Assembly (NCBI GenBank): GCA_003971905.1
Contig: RSEE01000148.1
Location: 55,160-119,159, forward strand
Direction of reading: 5' to 3'
DNA: 64,000 nucleotides
From: Moniliella sp. 'wahieum'
Taxonomy: Eukaryota > Basidiomycota > Moniliellomycetes > Moniliellales > Moniliellaceae
The translations under genes and the position numbers were made by a program. This document shows, piece by piece, positions 45,819 to 57,228 of this stretch. A model generated the notes under the pieces. The model saw only the letters and a program-made list of their open reading frames with translations. It did no database searches and was not told the DNA's origin. Position 1 is the first letter of the stretch. Every line of letters begins with the position of its first letter.

Positions 45819-46548
45819 AATCCAGCGCCTATATTCGGAGGATTCGCCGGTGAGGTCATCGATTCAATATTCATCCCTGAGGCTGCGGGCCTACTGCCTA
45901 ATGCCCCGCGTCGAGATACGCGCGTGGATAGATTGGGTGCCAACCAGAAAAAGACGGTTAACCCTCAGGGTCTGATTCTCAGGTCGCAGGGCCTCAGGGC
46001 GGGCCTTTGGGCTGGCCCCAGGCAGGCGCCTGGCAGGCCTCAGGCCTCAGGACGAGATGGGCGCGTGGGCAGTGTACTCCCACCGCCTGGCCTGCGGGGG
46101 GACTTGGTCACTACCACTCTTCCGTGCGCGCGTTTCTCGAACTGTGTCCTGCCTCCCACGGGGGGGCAGCAGTGTGGATTCGGACTGAACCCGTCGGTAG
46201 GCATCACATGTCACCATGTCACAGCGCGAGAGGCAGGCATCGAGCTAGTCACTGGTTATCACTAGACTAGATCACTCGATCACTAGATCACTCGCCCTCA
46301 ACACTTTGTGTCGCACCGGACCTGGCCTGTGTGTGTTTTTTTTTTGGGGCCTGGCTTGTGCGAATCGTTTCAGATGATGCATGCCACAGTGCCACCCCCT
46401 CTTTCTCTGGCCTCTTTCCGTATTCGTCGTCATCGACCTAACCCTCGACGCTGCTCTGGCCCCTGTTTTGCCTGTTGCCTCCTTCCCTCTCCTCCTTCCA
46501 TCTCCTCCTTTCCTCTCCCACCACCTCCACCCCCACCTCGTTGTCACC
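45819..46548. other. Spacer with possible worn short frame
   Basis: The open stretch after duplicated copy 2 runs to about 45,960 and continues as TCAGG-rich repeats (45,965-46,060). ATCACATGTCACC and ACTAGATCACTCG words follow at 46,203-46,295. The last ~60 bases before 46,549 are a CT/CCACC-rich leader of the next gene. Confidence 0.45.
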
Positions 46549-47605
46549 ATGTCCATCCCGTCCATCCCCACCCTGGCCGACGCCTCTGCCCCGCCCAACC
46601 CGGAATCCATCGGCGTGTTCCCCGCCTGGTCCCAGAGCCCCAACATGGTCCTCGTCCGCATCGAAGGCCACATCAATCCCACCACCGACTTGCGTGCTGT
46701 GGTACGTTTCATTCTCCCCTGTCCGCTCGCTCTCGCTTGCCTTCCCCCCCCCTCTCCTTTTCCCCGCTTTCTTGGGTGCCCACGTACCAGTGGTAAAGCT
46801 TGGCGCTAACCTTGTCCCCGGATTCCTCTTCTCCACTTTGCTTTGCTTTGCTGTGCTTTGCTCTTCTGTACTTCCGTTTCCTCCTTACCCTCTTCCCATG
46901 TGGGTCCGAAGAACGGCGTGACGGGGAAGATTCTGTTCCGGTTCAAAAAGTCCGAGACGCGGGAAGAAGGTACGCTTTCGTTGAAGCGGGTCACGTTTGT
47001 GGTGCAAGACCGGGAGGGGAAAGAACTGTTGCATGTGATCCAATCGGCCGCGGCGTTATTTGGTACCGAAGGTGGATGGAAGATTACGAATGCGGAAACG
47101 GGTGAGGTGGTGTGCAAGTTGCAACATCATTTGTTGAGTTTGGATGTGCTCAAGCCTCGTCGCGCGATTTATGCCACGTTTGCCAATACTGCTGCCGGAG
47201 AGGCTGGGGGAAAGCAGGCAAGGTACCGAGCAAGACGGTACAGTTGCACCCGGTCAATGGGGTCGGCGAATGGGACATTAAACAAGACGACAAACATACC
47301 CTGCTTCAAATTGTTGAACCTTTGGCAGCTAATAATGTCCATGCTACCGTTCCCAGTATGTTCTTCATTTCTCTCTCTAACCCTCTTTTTCTCCCTCTTT
47401 GGCTCTTTGGCTCTCTGCTCTGTCTCTCTCTCTGCAGCCGCACTAACTGACCGCACCGTACTCCACTCCAGTCCCGCCCTACGCCGACGTGCTACTGTTC
47501 ACCACACTCGGCTTGATCGCACGGCAAGAAGATGTGCACAGCCTACAATCCCCTCGCGGCGTTATCATGGACAACTATGCCGCCGGCAGTTCCATGAACA
47601 AGTAA
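46549..47605 (+). CDS. Uncharacterised protein, LURP-one/tubby-C-like by pattern
   Basis: Three exons: 46,549-46,701, 46,912-47,355 and 47,472-47,605, with introns of 210 nt (GTACGT) and 116 nt (GTATGT). One base is missing in exon 2 near 47,205 at a G5 run; corrected length is 732 nt, 243 residues. The alternation of short beta-strand-like segments (NGVTGKILFRFKKS, RVTFVVQDREGKELLHVI, GGWKITNAETGEVVCKL) resembles LURP-one-related/tubby C-terminal barrels, but this is a pattern impression, not a motif match. No signal peptide or membrane segment. Ends AAGSSMNK. Function unknown. Confidence 0.72.
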
Positions 47606-49623
47606 CCGCGCCAACGAGAGTCAACGAGAGCCACCGACTCAACGAGCCAACGCGCGCCAATGCGCCAACGAGCCAATGACCAACGCGCCGACGAGCCCAG
47701 CAGTATACACCAGTAAACCAGTAAACCAGTACCCCCCGCGCCCTCGTTCCTGTGTTTGACGTGTGCGTGTACGCTACGGGCTGGGTAGGTAGGTAGGTTG
47801 GCGTTTGGAGGTCCTGGATCAATGATCATTCGATGGCTCTTTTTTTGCGTTGTGTTGGTTTTGCCGTTGAGTTTGTCGCTGGGGTCCTATCCCCCCTATG
47901 CCCCCCCTATGCGCTATATCTATCCCCCTATTCGTCCCCCTATACATATTTTTGGTGGACCCTCCGATATAGAACTAAGAGATACATCTTGATTTTTCAC
48001 TGTGTGCGCAGTGACTAGTGACCGTCCTGGCATGTTGAGCCCGATAGTTGGTGTCCCGTGCAACCTCAGTCCTCGTCCTGCCTGCGCTGAAGACTTTAGC
48101 TCGTTAGTTCGCCCCCCCCGCTCCCGCTCTCTCGTTCCTGCCACCCACCTCAGCGATGGATGTTATGGCTTGACCTGCACGTCCATCGCCCCTTGTATCT
48201 GTGCATTGGCGACGGCGAGCGTCGAGAGTCGAACGTCGAGAGTCGAGAGCGGCAGTTGCGTATGTGTGCCCTTGGCGCCGGCGCGGAGTGGATCGGTTGG
48301 GAAGGTTGGGAAGGTTGGGGTAGGTGTACCGTTCGAACCGATGTCTGCGTGGATACTTCTGCATGCACTACGACCATGTAGTAGTACGAATATAGGTGCC
48401 GTTTTGGGTACGCTGTGCGGCCACGCACTGCCTTCGACTTGAGACTTTGGCTGGACAGGGTATTACCTCACTTCAACGTCTTCAACAGACGACCCAAAGC
48501 GCACACCTTTTGGTAATCCACCTCTGGCTCTCATCTCCACCCAGACCAGGCCCACAAGGCCACACTACCCACAGCTATAGCACGCGTACGAGTACGTCGT
48601 GTGTCTTTTGGTGCCAGAAAAGGTGGACGCCATATATATCGCCATATAGCCTGGGACTGGGCCTGGACGGGGACGGGGACTGGAACGGGGACTGGAACGG
48701 GGAGAGAGACCAACCTCAATGTGCCCTGGACAAGAGAGAGAGAACGGGACAAGAGGCCCTAACGAGACACGCCAGTCACCCGCCTCAAAGAGAGAGAGAA
48801 GAGAAAGACCGAGAGAGCCATAGTCGGTGAAAAGGGGACAGTAAAAGAGCGGAGAACGAGGGCAAAAGAAAACAGGAAAAAAAAAGGCCACCAACAAGCC
48901 TACCAAGGCCACATAGAGAGGGGGAAAAAAAAAAGTACTGTCTGAAGCGGACATGGGACGCTGGACGCTGGACGCTGGGCGCATATCAGAAGGATGCATA
49001 GCACCAAGACCATAGGGTGACGGGAGGGAACGGAACAGCGTAACCAATTCGGTAGGTAGGTAGTAGGGAAGGAGGGAGGAAGGTAGGGTTATAGGTAGGT
49101 AAGGAGGTAGGAAAGTAGGTAGGTAAGAAGGTAGGGAGGGAGGGAGGGAGGGAGTATACTGTGTTGGGGGTAAGATGCATAGTTGTGTAACAAGCCAAGG
49201 CTACGCCTACCCTACCCCCATCCCATCAGGGAGAAAGGGAAGAAAGGAGGTAACCGTAAACGCAAAGAAAAGAGGGCCAGCATCCTAAACTCAACTACCT
49301 TGGCTCTCCCAGTCTGCCCACCATACATCCGCCATCGACCGTACTCGGCAAGGCAGACGTCCACCGGGCAGACGTCCAGCCAGGCAGCCAGGCAGACAGG
49401 CAGACAGGCAATACCCAGCGAGGCAAAGAGGCCAGCGAAACGAGACCCACGTGCCCCGTCTCAGCGAGGGGCGAGGGAGGACGAGCGGGACACATGGGAC
49501 ACTCAAGCTTCTCAAGACACTGGACCCATCTCGCGGTCAGGCACGCACGTCGGAGCGCGCGCGCATTTCCACCTGTCCCCTCCGCATCCCCATCACCATC
49601 AGCATCAGGATCAGCATCGTCAG
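47606..49623. other. Spacer between convergent genes, no gene recognised
   Basis: Holds CCAACGAG repeats at 47,615-47,690, GGGGACTGGAAC repeats at 48,670-48,700 and a purine-rich GGTAGGTAGG / GGAGGGAGGG tract at 49,050-49,155. No coding domain was found on either strand. The right part should contain the 3' UTR of the copper ATPase. Confidence 0.5.
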
Positions 49624-49743
49624 CTACGCGGGCGTACCCGCGCGGGCTGCTGCTGGCCAGCCAGGGGAACCACGTGCGCCAGGCGACGGACGACCAAGGT
49701 GCCCATGGAGCGGCCGTATCTGGGTGCAGTCCCGCCTGTTGTT

Positions 49744-49778
<35 letters not shown>

Positions 49779-52700
49779 GCCCGTGGGGGAGTGGGAGGGG
49801 CTGAGTGAGCTGATCCGGTCTGTGCCAGAATCGCAACGTCAACGAGGAGAGGACGACCGAGACGGACGAGAAAGCCATGAGGGCGGAAGCTAGCATGGGA
49901 GGAAGGTGAATGCCCCAGGGAAGGAGGATACCCATAGCCAACGGGATGGCCACTAAGTTGTACCCTGTAGCCCAGAGGAAGTTGAGGTGAATTTGGCGTA
50001 GGATGCGACGGGATAACAGTACGGCTGCTACCACTCGCGTAGATCGTTTCGCATCAACACTACGTCCGCAGCTTCCATCGCCACGTCCGTCCCGCTTGCC
50101 AGGGCGATCCCGACGTCCGCACAGGCTAGCGGGGCGAATCGTTCACCCCGTCCCCGACGAAGGCTAAGGTCGCACGGGGCGAAGCGATGGGCGAAGCAAC
50201 CCAGCCTCCGCACCAGCGTTCCCTCCTCCTCCGCCTCGCAGCTTGCGCGAGCGAAGCAGCATCACCAGTTCCACCAGCAGCACCAGCAGCACCAGCATCG
50301 CCATCAGCTCCACCAGCAGAAGAAGAAAAGAAGGAGGACCCTGGCTCGTCCGATACGTCCCACACGTGGTCCTCTTGCAACTCGCGCACCAACGCCGCCT
50401 TGCCCGCGGGGGACACAGCGGCGTACACGTGACTTTGGTCGATTCCGACTTGACGCGCAACAGCTAGGGCGGTACTGCGCGCGTCGCCTGTGACCATGGA
50501 GGACTGAATGCCCCACTGAGCCAAGAGACGTACGACCAAAGCAGCTTCCGGTTTGAGTGTATCGCTCAAGGCGAATGCGCAGCACGCCGAGCCGTCCACG
50601 CCGACGTGCACGACCGTCTGGCCTTGCGTTTGGTACTTGTGCGCAAAGGAGAGCAGGGTAGCAGGCGCAGACTGCCATGGTCTGCGAAAGGTGCGCCAGC
50701 GTGCCAATGGCTAACGTGTGGGTCGTGTCCTGCGCCGTACGTACTTGAGCTACCACCCCGGCGCCAGGGACCGACTCAAATTGAATCACCTGCGCACTGT
50801 CATCTTCTCCACGGGGTTCTGCTCCTATTCCTTCCGGGTCCTGCTCTTGTTCTTTGATTTCTTGCTCTTGCTCCGTGGTTTCGGGTTGGTGGTGTGCGCG
50901 GCGCGAGGGCGAGGCAGTAAAGGCAGTCAAAGCCTTGGCCAGCGGATGCTCCGATAAGCGTTCCACCGCATGGATCATAGCCAAGACGGTAGTGTGGTGC
51001 GCATCGTAACGCAGAGTGTTGTCCATGGTGGTGTCCGTGTTGGTGTCGGAGTCAGAGTCAGCCCAGGCCAGGTGCTGCACCGAAAGGCGACCGACAGAAG
51101 GTGCCCGTCTTATCAAACAAGACGCGGCGAATGGAGTGGCTTGCCTCGAGTGCCGGAGCGTCCTTGATCAAAATCCCTTTTGGGCGCCGGTGCCTGTGCC
51201 GACCATGACGGCTGTGGGGGTGGAGAGGCCCAAGCACAAGGACACGCAACGACAACGACAGAGATGCAGAGTTTGAGACAGACCATGGTACTGGACATGC
51301 TTCCGGTGACAAAAGCGGAAGGGAGTAGCGTAGGCGGTAAGATCCAGTGCACCAAAGCCATCCAGACGAGAAACGTGCCCAAAGCCAAGCTCACTACGAC
51401 AGGAACAAAGATCGCTGCGACGCGATCGGCAAAGCTTGGATTGGAGCTTTGCTCGCCTGCGCTTCTTGCACCAAAAAGAAACGACTTGCGCCAACGCCGT
51501 CTCCTTCCCCACCCGCGTCACACGTACATCCAACGTGCCCGTTACCCCATTCACCGTACCGGCACTCACACGCGCTCCGGGCTTCTTGCTCACGGGCAAA
51601 TCTCGCCCGTCAACATCGACTCGTCCACCTCGCTCACCCCACGTTCCACCGTCCCATCAGCCGGCACCTTGGTACCCGGCAAGACCTTGAGCAAATCGCC
51701 CACTTGCAACAGGTCGCTGGCAATTTGCCTTCGGCCGCGCCGGTACCCGTGGGATCCGTGTAAATCGTCGCGACGCTCGGGGCCAAACTGATTAGCGGAT
51801 AAGGATTCGCTCGTTTTGCCCTTGGCGTTTCTAGGTACCGACCGAGTGAGACAAAACGTGATGAGCATCACCGAGGTATCAAAGAACGTAGCGGGCGGCA
51901 TGCACATGCCAGAGGCATCGCCATACCAGGCGCCGCGGTGGTTGATGTGGTGGTGGATCGGTGGCAGCGGCCATGGTCATGCCAGCTGATGTGCCTGCCA
52001 ACGCGTCGGTAGGACATCCGATCCACAACGAGACCAACAGCGAAACGATACTAAATGTAAACGCCGCCGTTGTGCCAAACACACGAGACACATCCATGTT
52101 GGCCGCGCCGTGGCGGAGCGCCTTTGGCCGAGCGGTAAAATTGAGCGCCCAAACCAAATTGGACGGGAGGACGAGTGCGAGGACCAGCAGATCTTAAGGA
52201 AACAGTCCGGGCCACAATTGCCATACAACCATCTGCGTGCCCATGCGACCTTCATCAAAACCATATTGATCAGCATGACTGGCAGGGCAAAGCTCAATGC
52301 GATCCAGAACGACCTGCGCCACTTGACAGCCTCTTCGACGCGGCTCAAAGACCGCAACTGGTCGTATTGCTCTCGTCGTACACGACCGCATCAAATCCCC
52401 ATTCTTCAATTGCCTCTACGAGCACACGTACGCCCGCCACCTTGGCACGGTCGAACGGATGCGCGCCTGGTTGAGCATGAGGTTGACCGACGCTTCCTCG
52501 ACGCCCGGCAGGCATCGAGACCTTGTGGATGGTCGCGCTGCAGGAGGCACACGTCATGCCGTGGACTTGGAGGACGACAGTCTGGCTGCCTGAGCCCGAG
52601 CCCGAGCCGAGCCCGAGGAGCCCGGTACCGTGGGCGGACTACCAGACTCTGGCTGGAGCGAAGCAGGCTCGGCCTCAAAACCCAATATCGTCAATCCTCG

Positions 52701-52990
52701 GCGAGCTTGGCGGGCGTCCAGGCCCGAGTCGGCGGCGTAGGTGATGAGCGCACGCTCGGTGATGAGCGCGACGCTGGCGTCGTGCACGCCCGGCAGGCTG
52801 CGGAGCATGCCTTCGATCGTCTGCAGCGCAAACGGGGGGAGAGGGTTAGCGGTTCGTGGTTCGGGGGGACGGAGGGTGGAGCGGCAGGGGACGTACGGCG
52901 ACACAGGAGGCACAGGTCATGCCGTGCACGACGAGGACGCAGGTGGCGAGTGTCGGGCGCGGGCGGGGCATGCGCATGGGCAGCAGCCAT
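49624..52990 (-). CDS. CCC2: Copper-transporting P1B-type ATPase
   Basis: Golgi/endosomal Cu(I) pump that supplies copper to secreted cuproenzymes. Two heavy-metal domains each have GMTCASC (about 52,910 and 52,550), separated by intron 52,821-52,896 (76 nt, GTACGT, branch GCTAACCC). Then come [20 protein letters not shown] membrane segments, the actuator VDESMLTGE, the metal site CPC(A) with [11 protein letters not shown] (~51,240-51,190), the phosphorylation site DKTGT (~51,110), [17 protein letters not shown] (~50,145) and final helices ending [16 protein letters not shown]. The C-tail has a polyglutamine run. At least six one-base frame breaks occur, one inside CPC(A)LGL. Fungal Ccc2 usually has one or two HMA domains, so length is normal. 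Start taken at ATG 52,990; 52,977 is an alternative. Confidence 0.9.
49744..49779 (-). repeat. (CAA/CAG-type)n tract encoding polyglutamine in the Ccc2 C-tail
   Basis: About 12 TTG repeats on the plus strand read as consecutive Gln codons in the ATPase frame, just after the last transmembrane helix. The tract lies near the stop, and the following sequence is not conserved, so the true C-terminus may differ if an indel lies in the repeat. Confidence 0.7.
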
Positions 52991-53526
52991 GGCGGCGGCG
53001 GCGTGGGGGTGGTGGGGATGGGATGGAGATGGGATGGAGATGGAGAGGATGAGGATGAGGATGAGGTGTGGCGGTGGGGGTGCTTTGCTTGCTGAGCACT
53101 GCGGGGGGGTTGATGGGTGAGGGCGGTGGGTGATGCGCGTGCGTCGGATGGCTGCATGCCGGTCGCCTCCGTGCAGCGCTGACCTAATCTGATGATCAGA
53201 TTGCTGCGGCGCACATCACACTCCGGTCACAGGCTGGTTGCACGCATCACCTTCCCATCACCCCGTCCCTCTTCCTCCCTCGCTAGTCACTAGTCACTAC
53301 ACTTGGCTTTGTTCCCCATAGCGCATACCGCAGGAAAACGGAACGGCCGGGGCGGTGGCGGTGGATCTGGATCCCATATTCCGATCCGGAAGACAAGGCG
53401 ACTAGTAGTGAGATAGCGACCAGCACGGCGCGTGTGTGTGTGCCTGGGCCGGTGCAAGCCCCCGCAGCCCCCGCTAGGGTTACTTGGCAGGGCGGCCGAT
53501 AGCCAACCCTAACCTCAATCAGCTGC
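52991..53526. other. Divergent promoter region between CCC2 and the membrane-protein gene
   Basis: Short spacer shared by two divergently oriented genes. It contains the TAGTCACTAGTCACTA motif at 53,284-53,299 and a GTGTGTG run near 53,432. No coding sequence or clear TATA box was seen. Confidence 0.5.
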
Positions 53527-56231
53527 GTGCGTCCAATCAGAGCGCAGGCGATGCGTGACAGTGATCTCCCTCTCTCCTCCGCTCCAGTGCCTTGGAGCTT
53601 AGCCCCGCCCAGTCACCGCCATCGCCATCGCCATCGCCATTGCCATTGCCATTGCCATCGCCACCACCGTCACCGCCATCACTACCACCGCCACCACCAC
53701 CACCCCACTCCTTCCCCTACCACCCCACCACCACCTCCTCCTCCTCCTCCTCCTTCCGACAGGTGCCCTACGCCGCTCGGCGTTGGTCCGCAGCCTGTCC
53801 CCTCTCTCTGGCATGTCCACCCTGCGGCGTGCGAGTGCACGGTCCTTTCCAGCCTGCGTGCGCGTGCCGGGACGCCTGCGTCGGCGGACCCGTTGGTGCG
53901 CATCGATGGCCTCGACCCCGACACGTGGGCCATCGTCATGTGGTTGCCTGCCCAGCAGACGGCCGTGCTCAGTAACACGGTTTCCATCTTTGTGCCGTTT
54001 GGGAGTACTGCGTCTTGTTCCCCAGCGAGGTGCAGATGTACGTTGTGTGCTTCTTCTTCTTTTGAGTCCCTTTTTCTTTTGCCCCCAAATCCTACCTTTG
54101 TGTTTCTGTTTCTGCTTCTTCTTCGGATACTGACCATGACCATGACAATGACGATGATGATGATGATGCAGATGGCGGCGGATGCTGCGCAGCAAACCGT
54201 TCCGATGGCACTTTGCGCCAATTATGACGCTGGTGCTACGCTACCTCCTGATCGTATTTGCGTTCAACGATGCGTTTACGCAGTGGAGCACATCCAACAC
54301 AGACTTTGAATGTGCGTTGCAGAGCGTGCTGTTCTGCGGTACGAACGTGCTGCTGAGCACGTGTGCGGTGGTGGCCATGGCGTGGCGGACGAACGCCGTA
54401 GTACGTGGGGTGATCCAACAACCTGCACGTCGCCTGGCCATGCAGACTCTACTGGGCATACTCTTTGGCCAACGTGGCGATCTGTTGGGTATTTTTGATC
54501 CAGGCCCAGTTCACTGGCTCTTGGTCCACACTGCCGTGCACGGCGTCTGCCTCGCCTCCGCCACCGAGGAACTTACCCAGCCCGTCGCCGTCGCTCACGA
54601 CATGGAGTTTTGGTACTACGTCGTGTCGATCCTGTTTGATGCGTACTGCGCTTTGACCATCACCTTGGCCCTCCGTCGCCTTGCAAGCCACAGCCACGGC
54701 TTCTCCAAATTGATCCACCAGTACGCACTCCTCCCCCCCCCGTCTCCGTCTCTTGATCGTCTCTTGATCGTCTTTTGATACCCCCCTCCCTCCACCCCCT
54801 CCTGCGCGCATCCAAATCCTCATTGTTCTAACTCACTTTTTCTCACTTTTTCTGTTGTTTGCCTGCGGCGGTAACAGACTGGTACTGCACAGCGTCGGGT
54901 ACCTGGTCCTCATCCTGCTGCTCATGCTGCTCGGCATCATTTGGCTCCGCGTCCAAAACGCCTTTTTCGCAGCCAACTTTATCCAGATCATCCAGGCTGC
55001 CATCGTTGTCCGTATCCTCATCACCGAACAGGACCAGGCTCAGCACGCTCACGACGCAGAACCCTATCCTGCTGCTACACGTACGGGATCGTTTACCGAC
55101 CACTCGCTATCGCTATCGCAGTCGCGGTCACGCTCGCGGTCACGGTCACGCTCTTTCCGCCGCCACAGCCTCGCCGAGTCGTACCCGGGCCAGTCCGTCG
55201 CGTGCTCCGGGATCGAACTCCCCGAACCGCAACCTGCCAACCCGCATGGCACGTACCACACTTCCCACTCTCCCCCCGATGCTTATCCCTATCCCGATCC
55301 CGGGGCGTACGCGTACGCCTACCCAGCTCCCGACACCCACACCCACACGTACCCGCACACGCACACCCACCCGGACACGGAAAAGGATACAGACGAAGAC
55401 AAGGACAAGGACAAGGACAAGGACAAGGACAAGGACAAGGACAAGGATAGGGATTACGCATTACCTTATTGTCCGCAGGACGATCCTCTTCGCCCACCAC
55501 TACCACGCACCAGCCTCGACATTACCCGGTGCACAACTCATCCTACCTACCCCCCTCCCCCTCCCCATCCATACTCGTACTCGTATCCTCACCACGTTTC
55601 ACCGCAGCTCACTTGCGCTTCCCCCTCACGACCTATCGCACGACCTTTCGCACGACCTTTCGCACAGGGCGCTGCACGCGCCTTACCCCCCACTCCCGCT
55701 CCCACTGGGCAGCTACACCGCCACCGACCTACCTCGGCGCGCGGGACGGCACACGCGATACCCCCCGGCACCTCCGGCTCGGGCCAGTCAGGCGCATCTG
55801 GTACCTCAGCGTATCCGGTACCTCAGGCGCATCGGGTGACTCCGGAGCCAGGGGGGTTTGGCGGGGTGCGAACGTACCGGACGCGCGAATCGAAAACGAG
55901 TGGGAAAACGAGTGCGAGTGGAAAACGAGTGCCAGTGCAAGTGGGAGTGCAAGTGGGAGTGGGAGTGGGAGTGATAAGAGCAGTAAAGTCGAGGTGGATT
56001 CCCCCGATCCATGTCTTGCCCAAACGGACCCCCCACGATCATCGCACACTCACACCCACGGGCACGGGCACGGGCACGGGCACGTACCCGCTGACGGGGA
56101 CGCGTACACGTACGCTTCCGCCGACAGGGATAGGGATAGGGGCCAAGATGAGACGTACCACACCCACTTCCCACTTCCCCGTGGCCCTGTGCATGTGGAT
56201 CGGTACGCTCCAGGTGCAGGTGCAGGTGTAG
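53527..56231 (+). CDS. Basidiomycete-type multipass membrane protein with repetitive C-tail
   Basis: The N-terminus is low-complexity (His/Pro from a CCATCG repeat) and its start is uncertain. The membrane core begins at WAIVMWLPAQQTAVLSN and continues past intron 54,038-54,171 (GTACGT, branch TACTGAC) into IWRRMLRS, then PIMTLVLRYLLIVFAF, ALQSVLFCGTNVLLSTCAVV and FWYYVVSILFDAYCALTI. After intron 54,721-54,877 comes YLVLILLLMLLGIIWLRVQ. Six or seven spans are expected. This resembles a large, functionally undefined fungal 7TM-like group. The region around 54,465 reads as a better helix (ANVAICWVFLIQAQF) in another frame, so two compensating indels are likely. The tail has Ser-Arg, Lys-Asp and Gly-Thr repeats. 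The stop at 56,231 may be a frame artefact. Confidence 0.7.
55398..55446 (+). repeat. Hexamer GACAAG array encoding (Asp-Lys)n
   Basis: About eight perfect copies of GACAAG in the tail of the membrane protein, in frame and giving a run of alternating Lys and Asp. Confidence 0.85.
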
Positions 56232-56330
56232 GTGCGGGTGCTCCTGACCGACCCCACGACTGGGACGGGACTCAGACCGCGGGCGGAGACTACACCAGAG
56301 ACTGGGACTGGGATTGGACTGCCGACGGGG

Positions 56331-56438
56331 ACCCACGCGGCAACCCACACGGCAACCCACACGGCAACCCACACGGCAACTCACACGGGAACCCACACGG
56401 GAACCCACACGGGGACCCACACGGGACCCCACACGGGG
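56331..56438 (+). repeat. 12-bp minisatellite, nine units
   Basis: Units are ACCCACACGGCA with small changes (GGGA, GGGG endings). In one frame they encode an Asn-Pro-His-Gly tetrapeptide repeat. They lie 100 bases past the stop assigned to the membrane protein, so they are either part of its tail in a shifted frame or 3' non-coding. Confidence 0.8.
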
Positions 56439-56987
56439 AGGAAGGGACGAGCAGGCCCGGCCGTGCGGAGGACAGTGCGGTACCTGCACGTCCGCCCCGC
56501 CGTCAGGTCGGACGTGCGTACGGCAAATTGGTCTGGTACGCTCGGCCCCGGCTAGGTCGAGTTGGACGTACGCTTCACCGCCTCTGCCTCCCCCACTGCC
56601 ACCGGAAGCGGTACCGACAGAGTCGGTGTTGCCCTCGTGGTCTGCCCCCCCACGGTCTTGCTCCCTCGGATCGCGGTGGGACCGCTCCCGCTGGCGGTGG
56701 GACGGACCCCGCGCCGTACGTCTCCCCCCCGCCCAGGGGTTTCCCAGGAGCGGTGCCGCGCACGACGTGATGCCCGTACCGGAGGGGACGGAGAGAGGGA
56801 CGCGACGGACGCGACGGACGCGACGGATGAGACGGATTGAGGGATGCGGCGGATGAGAAGGATGTGAAGGATGGGGATGATGCCAAGGCGTGCGTGTCGG
56901 TGCGGTCGGTTTGTTTGGGTCGGACACGTGAATGTGCATGTGCCACGTGGGACATGGGACTTGGACCCAGATCTACCACATACCTTG

Positions 56988-57065
56988 CAGATCCACGTCC
57001 CAGATGCACCTCCCAGGTGCACGTGCCCGATCCACGTGCCAGATGCACGTATCAGATGCACGTCG
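56988..57065. repeat. 13-bp array with CACGT cores, six units
   Basis: Units resemble CAGATGCACGTCC; most contain the CACGT core (CCACGT or GCACGT). It lies ~800 bp upstream of the KDM5-like start codon. Repeated bHLH/bZIP-type half sites could act as a regulatory cluster. Confidence 0.75.
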
Positions 57066-57166
57066 CACCGTCCGACGTCTCTCCGCTGGCGTGGGTGCGT
57101 CGTGGTCGTGCGACGGCGGCCGGACACGCGCAGGAGACGGGTGAGGGGGGAGCGGTGGGACTGGCG

Positions 57167-57228
57167 ACGTACCCAGTACCTCGTACCCAGTACTCCGTAC
57201 CCAGGACCTCGTACCCCGTACCCAGTCC
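57167..57228. repeat. 14-bp array, about four units
   Basis: Units resemble CTCGTACCCAGTAC. Tandem, imperfect, in the same upstream spacer as the 13-bp array. Confidence 0.7.

Noticed and set aside
49037-49155. GGTAGG/GGAGGG tract as a possible CRISPR or telomere-like array
   Set aside because: The units are short and irregular, with no spacers between conserved repeats. A simple purine microsatellite.
55195-55235. Minus-strand B-box-like GGAGTTCGATCCCGG suggesting another tRNA
   Set aside because: No A box or acceptor stem at the right distance, and it lies inside the coding sequence of the membrane-protein tail.
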